From a virus, in the IMG/VR virus record IMGVR_UViG_3300030085_001981, positions 1 to 21,464 of that record: a stretch of DNA of 21,464 nucleotides; one strand, given 5' to 3'. Positions within the stretch are counted from its first letter, which is position 1. Each line of letters begins with the position of its first letter. Both the position numbers and the translations under genes were made by a program. Under the pieces are notes generated by a model that did not search any database, was not told the DNA's origin, and saw only the letters and a list, made by a program, of their open reading frames with translations. Positions 1 to 5,034 of this stretch are shown one piece after another.

Positions 1-488
1 CTAAGACGTGGAGAGAAGTTCAAGAGGAACCAGAACCTGATGTAGGATCTAGTTTTGAAGAGTATTGGGTTGGTGCAGAATCATGGCCTCAGTTTCAAGA
101 AAGTGATGGGGAAACTAGAGGTCCTGCTGTATATGTTCCTGAAGGATTTACTGTAACGATTAGTGTTGGTGGAACCATGTTGTCAGGACTTAGATCTATG
201 ACACCAATAGCACCACCAACACCAAATCCAAGTAATAGTGAGTGTAATAACTTGGATGCAGCAATTACTGCTGCCGAGAGTGATATGAATTCAACAATCA
301 GTACAAACACCCCGAAGATCGACTATCTACTGAAAGGATCTAAGACTCTAAGGAACCTCAGAGCAGAGGATCAAACTGAGGCATGGTCCTACCTACAGGG
401 AATAGGTTATCAGAACGCCAAATCTAAAGAAAACAACGAGAATGCCGACGAAATAGGAGATTTCAACTGGGCAGAGCTTGACGACTGA
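1..488 (+). CDS. C-terminal part of an unrecognised phage protein
   Basis: The reading frame is open from base 3 to the TGA ending at 488, with no stop between it and the left window edge. The visible 161 residues are therefore the C-terminal end of a longer protein. An internal ATG at 177 is unlikely to be the start, because good coding sequence (acidic, with aromatic residues) continues upstream of it. The visible part runs from an acidic segment, through a probable beta segment near EGFTVTISVGG and a Pro-rich linker, to a polar, acidic tail ending in AELDD. No catalytic motif or membrane segment is visible. I do not recognise the family; a virion or hypothetical phage protein is possible but unsupported. 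A promoter for the next genes overlaps its last codons. Confidence 0.75.
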   Translation, partial: KTWREVQEEPEPDVGSSFEEYWVGAESWPQFQESDGETRGPAVYVPEGFTVTISVGGTMLSGLRSMTPIAPPTPNPSNSECNNLDAAITAAESDMNSTISTNTPKIDYLLKGSKTLRNLRAEDQTEAWSYLQGIGYQNAKSKENNENADEIGDFNWAELDD

Positions 489-506
489 CTTGGATGGGGT
501 TATAGT
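478..506 (+). promoter_or_regulatory. sigma70-like promoter for the 531-1751 genes
   Basis: TTGACG (478-483) and TATAGT (501-506) are separated by exactly 17 bases, and each hexamer matches the consensus at five of six positions. Transcription would start near 513, about 18 bases before the ATG at 531. The -35 box lies in the last codons of the upstream gene. It resembles host-type promoters used for early cyanophage genes. Start-site data are needed to prove it. Confidence 0.55.
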
Positions 507-530
507 ACGTGGGTAACGCAATCAAACCCC

Positions 531-701
531 ATGTACACTGACCGCGAGACCCTCCGTGCCTTCGAGATGCTCATGGAAGACACCGCAGAGTATTTCTGTG
601 ATGAGAACTTCCCTACCAGTGGAGAACTGTATTGGACCATGGTCGAATGTTTCGCTTCTGCAAAACTCGCAGAACTTCGTGGTGAACTGGAGGTGCAATG
701 A
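531..701 (+). CDS. Small hypothetical protein (56 aa)
   Basis: ATG at 531 opens a 56-residue acidic, helical-looking protein beginning MYTDRETLRAFEML, with several Glu, Met and aromatic residues. It is the first gene after a sigma70-like promoter, and its stop overlaps the next start (ATGA at 698-701), which suggests translational coupling. Codons favour C-ending and CGN arginine forms, unlike the AT-rich genes further right. Its DRETL motif recurs in the 47-residue protein at 19011-19154, and the underlying 15-base DNA word is identical. I do not recognise a function. Start and frame are supported by the overlap rather than by a strong ribosome-binding site. Confidence 0.6.
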   Translation: MYTDRETLRAFEMLMEDTAEYFCDENFPTSGELYWTMVECFASAKLAELRGELEVQ

Positions 702-859
702 AATATATTGTTCAGTATGACAAACCCAAGAAGAAAGGCACTGCAACTCAACGTGCAACTTTCTTCGATATTCGTGACGCAATGATGTGGGAAAGACACA
801 TCAGAAACGAAACCAACTGTAAAAACGTAGAACTGGTCCCCATTTTCACAGATGTTTGA
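698..859 (+). CDS. Small basic hypothetical protein (53 aa)
   Basis: The ATG at 698 overlaps the stop of the preceding gene, and its own stop (857-859) overlaps the start of the aminotransferase at 852, so three genes are chained by overlaps. The 53-residue product starts MKYIVQYDKPKKKGTATQRA. A short beta strand, a Lys-rich segment and a helix (DIRDAMMWERHI) suggest a compact alpha/beta fold, possibly nucleic-acid binding (inference from charge only). It ends with a beta-like VELVPIFTDV segment. No known family motif is seen. Confidence in coding is good because of the frame overlaps and the plausible composition. Confidence 0.7.
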   Translation: MKYIVQYDKPKKKGTATQRATFFDIRDAMMWERHIRNETNCKNVELVPIFTDV

Positions 860-1751
860 AAGAGTTCCCTGGTACATTCACAAAGACAAAAACACCAAGA
901 TCAATCTATCAAACAACATTTGTTACGATCAGATTCACGCTCTTAAGGTAAGTGAGTTGATCCGAGAAAATGGTAATGGTTTTAGTCAATACGCCAATGA
1001 ACCAAAGATTTACGAGGATCTGAGTGAATTCTATGGTGTTCCTAAAACAAACATTGCCATTGGTATGGGTCTGGGAGAACTTGTTCCTCGGATCTTTAAC
1101 ATTTTTAGGGACAAAACTTTTTCCATTGTCACACCCACATGGATGATGGCAACAGGATTTTGTGAAGTCAACTGCATCAAATACTATCAAGGTATTGATC
1201 TTCGTGCAGATGTTCTTTATATTGCAAATCCTAACGGTCAGGATGGAAAAATCATAGAACGAGATATACTAGAGTCACTATGTGATGCTTTTGAGTATGT
1301 CATCATCGATGAAGCCTACGCAGACTTTTGCGTTCCCACCTGTTCGGTTCTCGACCTGGCTCTTACCAGAAACAACGTTCTCGTATGCAAAACTTTTAGC
1401 AAGTCTCTTGCTTTACCTGGTCTTCGCTTCGGTTATTGTTTTGGTAATCATCATGTTATTTGGAGACTTCAGCAAATACGTCCTTCGGGTGTAGTAAATA
1501 CCATTGTAGAGAGGATTGGACCTGAACTTCTCTCCCTCATTGATGAACATGTAGTGCGTATGGTTGATACCAGGGACTACATTGAATCTAAATATGAGTG
1601 TTCTCCTTCAAATGCCAACTTTGTATTGTTGAAGAACAAAGAATCTTTCTTAGATAGATTCCAATACAAAACAATCAATGGACTACATCGTATGTCTTTG
1701 ATGGATCTAGACACATTCAAATCTTATGAATCGCTATCAAACGTTCGATAA
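852..1751 (+). CDS. HisC-like PLP-dependent aminotransferase
   Basis: This 299-residue protein is a fold-type I, class I/II aminotransferase most like histidinol-phosphate aminotransferase. Visible marks are N126 in IANPNG (PLP ring contact), D153 and Y156 in IIDEAYADF (pyridine nitrogen and O3 contacts), the Schiff-base lysine K184 in FSKSLALPG, R192 in GLRFGY (PLP phosphate), and a C-terminal arginine R280 in GLHRMSL where HisC binds the substrate carboxylate. It is shorter than typical HisC (about 350 residues), and the N-terminal substrate segment reads INLSNN rather than the usual SNENP. The fold and cofactor chemistry look intact, but the substrate is uncertain. Its 3' end overlaps the radical SAM gene by 26 bases, so the two are probably co-translated and may share a pathway. 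Histidine synthesis seems unlikely, since no other his gene is in the window. Confidence 0.88.
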   Translation: MFERVPWYIHKDKNTKINLSNNICYDQIHALKVSELIRENGNGFSQYANEPKIYEDLSEFYGVPKTNIAIGMGLGELVPRIFNIFRDKTFSIVTPTWMMATGFCEVNCIKYYQGIDLRADVLYIANPNGQDGKIIERDILESLCDAFEYVIIDEAYADFCVPTCSVLDLALTRNNVLVCKTFSKSLALPGLRFGYCFGNHHVIWRLQQIRPSGVVNTIVERIGPELLSLIDEHVVRMVDTRDYIESKYECSPSNANFVLLKNKESFLDRFQYKTINGLHRMSLMDLDTFKSYESLSNVR

Positions 1752-2466
1752 AGTAGAGAACGCCGACTTAGTTAATTCAACATTGCGAAGCATCGAGTTG
1801 TGTATCACAACTGTATGTAATCGTTCGTGTTCGTTTTGCCCTCATGATTGGGGATTCAAAACTGAAGACACTAGGGAAAAATTTGTAAGTTTAGAAACTG
1901 TAGATAGGTTCATAGAATTTATATCCGAATATAAAAATCAAATTACTTTATGTGGTATGGGCGAACCAACCATACATCCACATATCAAAGAAATCCTGAA
2001 CAAGTTTCAAGAAGTCAATAACAAAGTAATTCTAGTAACTAATGGATATAAACTTCACGATGTTGTAGATCATTTGGGTCATATTCGCCCTAGAGTGAGT
2101 CTATATGAACCGATGGAACTCCCCGATATTGATATGGATGTTATCAATTACTATGAAGAAGGTGAGAATGAAAACTTCAACATGAGAGGTTATGCTGAAG
2201 GAATTGAGAAACCTTGTTATCTACCATCATACAAAATGGTTGTGGACACCACAGGTGGTATATTACCCTGTGACAATAATTGGCAAGAGATCGAATACCT
2301 TGCCAACATCTTTGATGATACGTTAGGATCAGCGTGGACTAAAAAGATGAATCCCTTCCGTATCAACTGTTCAAAAGACAGAACCCTTAACAACTATTGC
2401 CGAAACTGTGATGTCGGTGGTACTCTATATGGGTCGGAAGAAATGAAACTCCTTACCAATCAATGA
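1726..2466 (+). CDS. Radical SAM protein with SPASM-like C-terminus
   Basis: The cluster motif C-x3-C-x2-C (C31, C35, C38 in CNRSCSFC) binds the 4Fe-4S cluster that cleaves S-adenosylmethionine. GMGEP (78-81 region) stands in for the GGEP SAM-binding motif, and LVTNGY follows as the next strand. The C-terminal third has further cysteines (C164, C182 in ILPCDNNW, C215, C225 and C228 in YCRNC), resembling a SPASM or twitch domain holding auxiliary clusters. Such proteins include peptide-modifying enzymes (PqqE, anSME type) and small-molecule enzymes (MoaA type). At 246 residues it is compact, with part of the barrel apparently missing. It overlaps the aminotransferase upstream by 26 bases and the 57-residue protein downstream by 4 bases. 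The substrate is unknown. Confidence 0.88.
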   Translation: MNRYQTFDKVENADLVNSTLRSIELCITTVCNRSCSFCPHDWGFKTEDTREKFVSLETVDRFIEFISEYKNQITLCGMGEPTIHPHIKEILNKFQEVNNKVILVTNGYKLHDVVDHLGHIRPRVSLYEPMELPDIDMDVINYYEEGENENFNMRGYAEGIEKPCYLPSYKMVVDTTGGILPCDNNWQEIEYLANIFDDTLGSAWTKKMNPFRINCSKDRTLNNYCRNCDVGGTLYGSEEMKLLTNQ

Positions 2467-2636
2467 GACCAGAAACACGAAAGTCGATGGAAATGTTGTT
2501 CCATGCAAAGTGGAATCTACCCAAAGCAGCACAACATGCTAATCTCACCAATAAAGAGATGAAAATCACTTTCAATGAATACTGTGCTTTTCATCCACCA
2601 ACTTATAAGGATGAGGGACTGTCGCCTATTGGTTAA
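2463..2636 (+). CDS. Small hypothetical protein (57 aa), HTH-like
   Basis: The start codon shares ATGA with the stop of the radical SAM gene, implying coupling. The product is 57 residues. It has a basic amphipathic helix, then a segment KAAQHANLTNKEMKITFNEY that reads like a helix-turn-helix, and a short tail HPPTYKDEGLSPIG. A DNA-binding role is inferred only from this pattern. Its last 22 bases lie inside the tRNA-Ile gene, so the C-terminal residues DEGLSPIG are encoded by tRNA sequence. It could alternatively be a substrate or accessory peptide for the radical SAM protein, but no leader/core peptide signature is visible. Confidence 0.7.
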   Translation: MRPETRKSMEMLFHAKWNLPKAAQHANLTNKEMKITFNEYCAFHPPTYKDEGLSPIG

Positions 2637-2686
2637 GGCCCACTGCTTATAACGGTGTGAATCGGGTTCAATTCCCGACAGTCCTA
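2615..2686 (+). tRNA. tRNA-Ile(UAU)
   Basis: A full cloverleaf can be drawn. The acceptor stem is GGGACTG with CAGTCCT (one G-U closing pair). The D stem is GCC/GGC with a TATTGGTTAA loop. The anticodon stem is CACTG/CGGTG with loop CTTATAA, the variable loop is 4 bases, and the T arm is TCGGG-TTCAATT-CCCGA. The anticodon is TAT, reading AUA. The CCA end is not encoded, as is usual in cyanobacterial tRNAs. Most bacteria read AUA with a lysidine-modified CAU tRNA, so a UAU anticodon is uncommon. The first 22 bases overlap the preceding small CDS. Confidence 0.85.
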
Positions 2687-2690
2687 CCTT

Positions 2691-2775
2691 GCGAGTATGG
2701 CGGAATCGGTAGACGCACCAGACTTAAAATCTGTTGAGAATTAATCTCGTGGGAGTTCAAGTCTCCCTACTCGCA
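2691..2775 (+). tRNA. tRNA-Leu(UAA)
   Basis: This is a class II tRNA with acceptor GCGAGTA/TACTCGC, D stem GCG/CGC, anticodon loop CTTAAAA (anticodon TAA), a long variable arm with hairpin GAGA-ATTAA-TCTC, and T arm GGGAG-TTCAAGT-CTCCC. One outer pair of the anticodon stem (C-T) is mismatched. CCA is not encoded. It lies 4 bases after tRNA-Ile, and a radical SAM start codon follows after a single base, so tRNA 3' processing must precede or compete with translation of that gene. Confidence 0.95.
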
Positions 2776-2776
2776 T

Positions 2777-3547
2777 ATGAAAAATGTTATTATTCCACAA
2801 CTAGATTATCACATCATACACAATTGCAATTTAAGTTGTGAAGGATGTTCTGATTTTACCAATCATAATCTACCAGGAAAAATATCTATAGAAGAGGCAA
2901 GAAAAGAATATAAATTTTGGAATAAAAGAGTATTTCCCAAAGAATTTGCAATTCTAGGAGGAGAACCAACATTACATAAGGACCTTATAGAACATCTTTA
3001 TCTTGCTAGAGAGATGTGGTCATATAGTAGAATAACTCTTGTCACAAATGGATTCTTTTTGCATAGACATAAGAATCTGGGTAAAGTATTATCCGAAACT
3101 AATATCCAGATAGGATTTTCTTTACATGATGATTCGGAAGAATATATGAATAAAGTCCAAGATAATATAGATCTATGTAAGTCTTGGGAAAAAGATTATG
3201 GAATTGTTGCTCTGATCAATCATTGTTATAAGAAGTGGAATCTAATCTATAAAGGATTTGGTAATGATATAATGCCTTATGAGGATAATGATCCAGAAGC
3301 AAGTTGGAATAATTGTTTTATGGATGGAAAATGTTTTCAGTTACATGATGGTAAACTGTGGAAATGTCCACCACTAACATACTTGCCATTACTGGCAAAA
3401 AATTATAAAATATCAGACAAGTGGGATCCCTATCTAAAGTATAAAGCTTTAGATTCAGATTGCAGTGACAAACAACTCAGTGAATTTTTGAGTAGAAAGT
3501 CAGAATCAGTTTGTGCCATGTGCCCCTCCTCAAAACACTATAAATAA
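2777..3547 (+). CDS. Second radical SAM protein
   Basis: C17, C21 and C24 in HNCNLSCEGC form the C-x3-C-x2-C cluster site. GGEPT (61-65) and LVTNGF are the following SAM-domain strands. C-terminal cysteines C180, C186, C197 (LWKCPP), C246 and C249 (VCAMCP) suggest at least one auxiliary iron-sulphur cluster in a twitch/SPASM-like domain. It is 256 residues. The ATG is one base after tRNA-Leu, with no room for a normal ribosome-binding site apart from tRNA sequence. It is visibly more AT-rich than its neighbours and arginine is almost always AGA, suggesting separate or recent acquisition. It differs enough from the radical SAM protein at 1726-2466 not to look like a simple duplicate. The substrate is unknown. 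Confidence 0.87.
   Translation: MKNVIIPQLDYHIIHNCNLSCEGCSDFTNHNLPGKISIEEARKEYKFWNKRVFPKEFAILGGEPTLHKDLIEHLYLAREMWSYSRITLVTNGFFLHRHKNLGKVLSETNIQIGFSLHDDSEEYMNKVQDNIDLCKSWEKDYGIVALINHCYKKWNLIYKGFGNDIMPYEDNDPEASWNNCFMDGKCFQLHDGKLWKCPPLTYLPLLAKNYKISDKWDPYLKYKALDSDCSDKQLSEFLSRKSESVCAMCPSSKHYK
3539..3546 (+). promoter_or_regulatory. T4-type late promoter upstream of cpeT
   Basis: The sequence TATAAATA is an exact T4-type late promoter octamer (recognised in T4 by the gp55 sigma with gp33 and the clamp). It overlaps the TAA stop of the radical SAM gene and sits 17 bases before the chosen cpeT ATG at 3564, so the 5' leader would be only about 10-12 bases. This predicts late expression of cpeT. Confidence 0.55.
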
Positions 3548-3563
3548 AAGAAAATTTCTGATC

Positions 3564-4031
3564 ATGTTTGAAGAATTTTGTAGTTATTTTGAAGGTTACT
3601 TCAACAATCAAAAACAGGCATTCAATCATCCGAGAGAGTTTGCAATGATTGAACTGCAACATACTAAAGTATCTGATAATCTATTTCAAGTAACTCAGGG
3701 TTATGTAATGGATAGTGGCAATCCCTACCGAGAGGTGGAGATTGAGGTTATTGATCAACCAGAGAACGATAGGATTCTTCTTAAAACATATAAAGATGGT
3801 AAACATGTCCCTGGATGTGATTGTACCTTCCAAAGAGATGGTGACACTTTTGTAGGTGACATCACTGGTAAGAAATGTTTCGTCGAACGTGGAATCAAAA
3901 CAACTTACATGCAATCGTCTGCCATTCTTGGTGATGGTTTCTATCATGTAATTGATAAAGGATTCGATGTCGATAATGATGAACAACTGTGGGGATCTCG
4001 TCATGGTCATTTTGAATTTGACCGCAAATAA
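3564..4031 (+). CDS. cpeT: CpeT-like phycobiliprotein chromophore lyase homologue
   Basis: The 155-residue product matches the CpcT/CpeT family pattern. It has an N-terminal helix with FNNQKQA, an antiparallel beta-barrel with VTQGYV and NPYREVEIEV, then PGCDCTFQRDGDTFVG, a conserved C plus ERG around KKCFVERG, a Y in TTYMQSSA, and the end motif LWGSRHGHFEFDRK. Host CpeT helps attach phycoerythrobilin to phycoerythrin. Marine cyanophages carry a shorter version, studied from phage P-HM1, that binds bilin and may act as a chaperone. The ATG at 3564 is preferred over 3513 because family similarity starts at MFEEFCSYFEG and a late promoter lies just upstream; the 3513 start would fall inside the previous gene. 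A tRNA gene begins one base after the stop. Confidence 0.9.
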   Translation: MFEEFCSYFEGYFNNQKQAFNHPREFAMIELQHTKVSDNLFQVTQGYVMDSGNPYREVEIEVIDQPENDRILLKTYKDGKHVPGCDCTFQRDGDTFVGDITGKKCFVERGIKTTYMQSSAILGDGFYHVIDKGFDVDNDEQLWGSRHGHFEFDRK

Positions 4032-4032
4032 T

Positions 4033-4105
4033 GCCTCCGTAGCTCAGCTGGTAGAGCAGGGCTTTTGTAAAGCTCAGGTCGCAGGTTCAAGTCCTGTCAG
4101 AGGCT
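4033..4105 (+). tRNA. tRNA-Thr(UGU)
   Basis: The acceptor GCCTCCG pairs with CAGAGGC at six of seven positions (one C-A mismatch). The D arm is GCTC-AGCTGGTAGA-GC, the anticodon stem GGGCT/AGCTC has loop TTTGTAA (anticodon TGT, reading ACA), and the T arm is GCAGG-TTCAAGT-CCTGT. CCA is not encoded. It is flanked by cpeT (one base upstream) and an oxygenase start codon one base after the discriminator. The acceptor mismatch makes activity slightly less certain. Confidence 0.93.
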
Positions 4106-4106
4106 T

Positions 4107-4727
4107 ATGAATATACAGTATTTTCACGAACCATTTCCGTATATTATCGTTGATGATATGTACACGGAGAAAGAGTTGGATGATCTATGGTTAGAAATGG
4201 ATTATCTCAACGATGATAGAAGACTAACGCCTTCGAGTATCGATAAAGGTGCTGCATGGAAAGAAGGAGACAATGGAGAGAAGATTGAATTAAAGTTCAA
4301 CCTTTGTCAATATCTTGATCAATTTTTTGATGAAAGAGAATATTCGTCGATTTTAGACATCACCGAAAAATTATTTGTAAATGACCGAGAGATCATGACC
4401 AATCATGGACACTGGCATTTTGGTTGTGAAAATATAGATCGACATTCAACCCAGTTAGTTTATTATGAAAATGGAAACGAATACAAAGGTCATAGAGATC
4501 ATGCAGTCACAACTGCACTAACTTGGTTCTACAGACAACCAAAGAAATTTACTGGAGGAAATCTTCACTTTCCCGACTACGATATAAGTGTAGAACTATT
4601 AAATAATAGAGTATTAATTTTTCCTTCAGTTATTCAACATGCTGTTACTCCTGTTATAATGGATGAACAGTATCGTGGAAAAAAGTATGGAAGATACTGT
4701 ATTAGTCAATTTCTAAGAGTCTCATGA
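4107..4727 (+). CDS. 2OG-Fe(II) oxygenase, prolyl-hydroxylase-like (1)
   Basis: This 206-residue protein shows the double-stranded beta-helix metal triad H129-x-D131 (KGHRDH) and H178 (IQHAVTPV), with R196 (KYGRYCISQF) placed to bind the 2-oxoglutarate C5 carboxylate. GGNLHF and NRVLIFPS are typical intermediate strands of the prolyl 4-hydroxylase-like superfamily. These enzymes hydroxylate protein side chains or small molecules using O2 and 2-oxoglutarate. The start follows tRNA-Thr by one base, and its stop overlaps the next gene (ATGA). It resembles families common in cyanophages, whose targets are mostly unknown. Fold and cofactor assignment are firm; the substrate is not. Confidence 0.85.
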   Translation: MNIQYFHEPFPYIIVDDMYTEKELDDLWLEMDYLNDDRRLTPSSIDKGAAWKEGDNGEKIELKFNLCQYLDQFFDEREYSSILDITEKLFVNDREIMTNHGHWHFGCENIDRHSTQLVYYENGNEYKGHRDHAVTTALTWFYRQPKKFTGGNLHFPDYDISVELLNNRVLIFPSVIQHAVTPVIMDEQYRGKKYGRYCISQFLRVS

Positions 4728-4936
4728 ATATAAGAATCTGGCATAATGGAGCGATGGACCAGTGGCGTTGGACTCTAACAGATCGAAATCTGAATATGGA
4801 GTCAGGGCAAAGACCAGATCTAAGAGAAGCTTTAAACGATATTGCAACTACTATCGAATATCTAATAGATAAAAATGCTGAGTTGCCTCTCTACCTAAAT
4901 CATGATAGTATAGGTATTGGTGATACTCACCAGTGA
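4724..4936 (+). CDS. Small hypothetical protein (70 aa)
   Basis: The product is 70 residues, begins MNIRIWHNGAMDQWRWTLTD and ends in a helix rich in Leu, Ile and acidic residues. The start overlaps the oxygenase stop by four bases, so translation is probably coupled. The first half looks like two Trp-rich beta strands and the second like a helix (LREALNDIATTIEYLIDKN). No motif points to a function. It is the last gene before a strong terminator and so closes this transcription unit. Confidence 0.75.
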   Translation: MNIRIWHNGAMDQWRWTLTDRNLNMESGQRPDLREALNDIATTIEYLIDKNAELPLYLNHDSIGIGDTHQ

Positions 4937-4956
4937 TAACCCTTCCGTGTGACTAT

Positions 4957-4986
4957 AAAAACCTCCCCTACAAGGGAGGTTTTTTT
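4957..4986 (+). terminator. Rho-independent terminator
   Basis: A perfect stem ACCTCCC/GGGAGGT (4961-4967 with 4974-4980) has a 6-base CTACAA loop. It is extended by four A-T pairs at the base and followed by a run of seven T (4980-4986). It separates the accessory block from the late structural block and stands just upstream of a late promoter. Confidence 0.92.
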
Positions 4987-4990
4987 GGTG

Positions 4991-4998
4991 TCTAAATA
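4991..4998 (+). promoter_or_regulatory. Late promoter (TCTAAATA) for the giant fibre gene
   Basis: TCTAAATA is a variant of the T4-like late octamer. It lies between a strong terminator and the ATG at 5035, leaving a leader of roughly 30 bases that contains a TAGGA ribosome-binding-like sequence around 5022-5026. Position and context support it more than the sequence alone. Confidence 0.5.
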
Positions 4999-5034
4999 TA
5001 AAAAGAATAGATTTGTCACTGTAGGAATCCCGAG

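Noticed and set aside
500-877. Minus-strand open frame of 125 residues over the small + strand genes
   Set aside because: It is antisense to two overlapping + strand genes with consistent junctions. The composition is Ser/Cys/Val rich with no motif, and no minus-strand promoter is visible.
3513-3563. Upstream ATG for the cpeT gene
   Set aside because: The extension lies inside the radical SAM gene and across the late promoter, so it would not be on the late transcript; family similarity starts at 3564.
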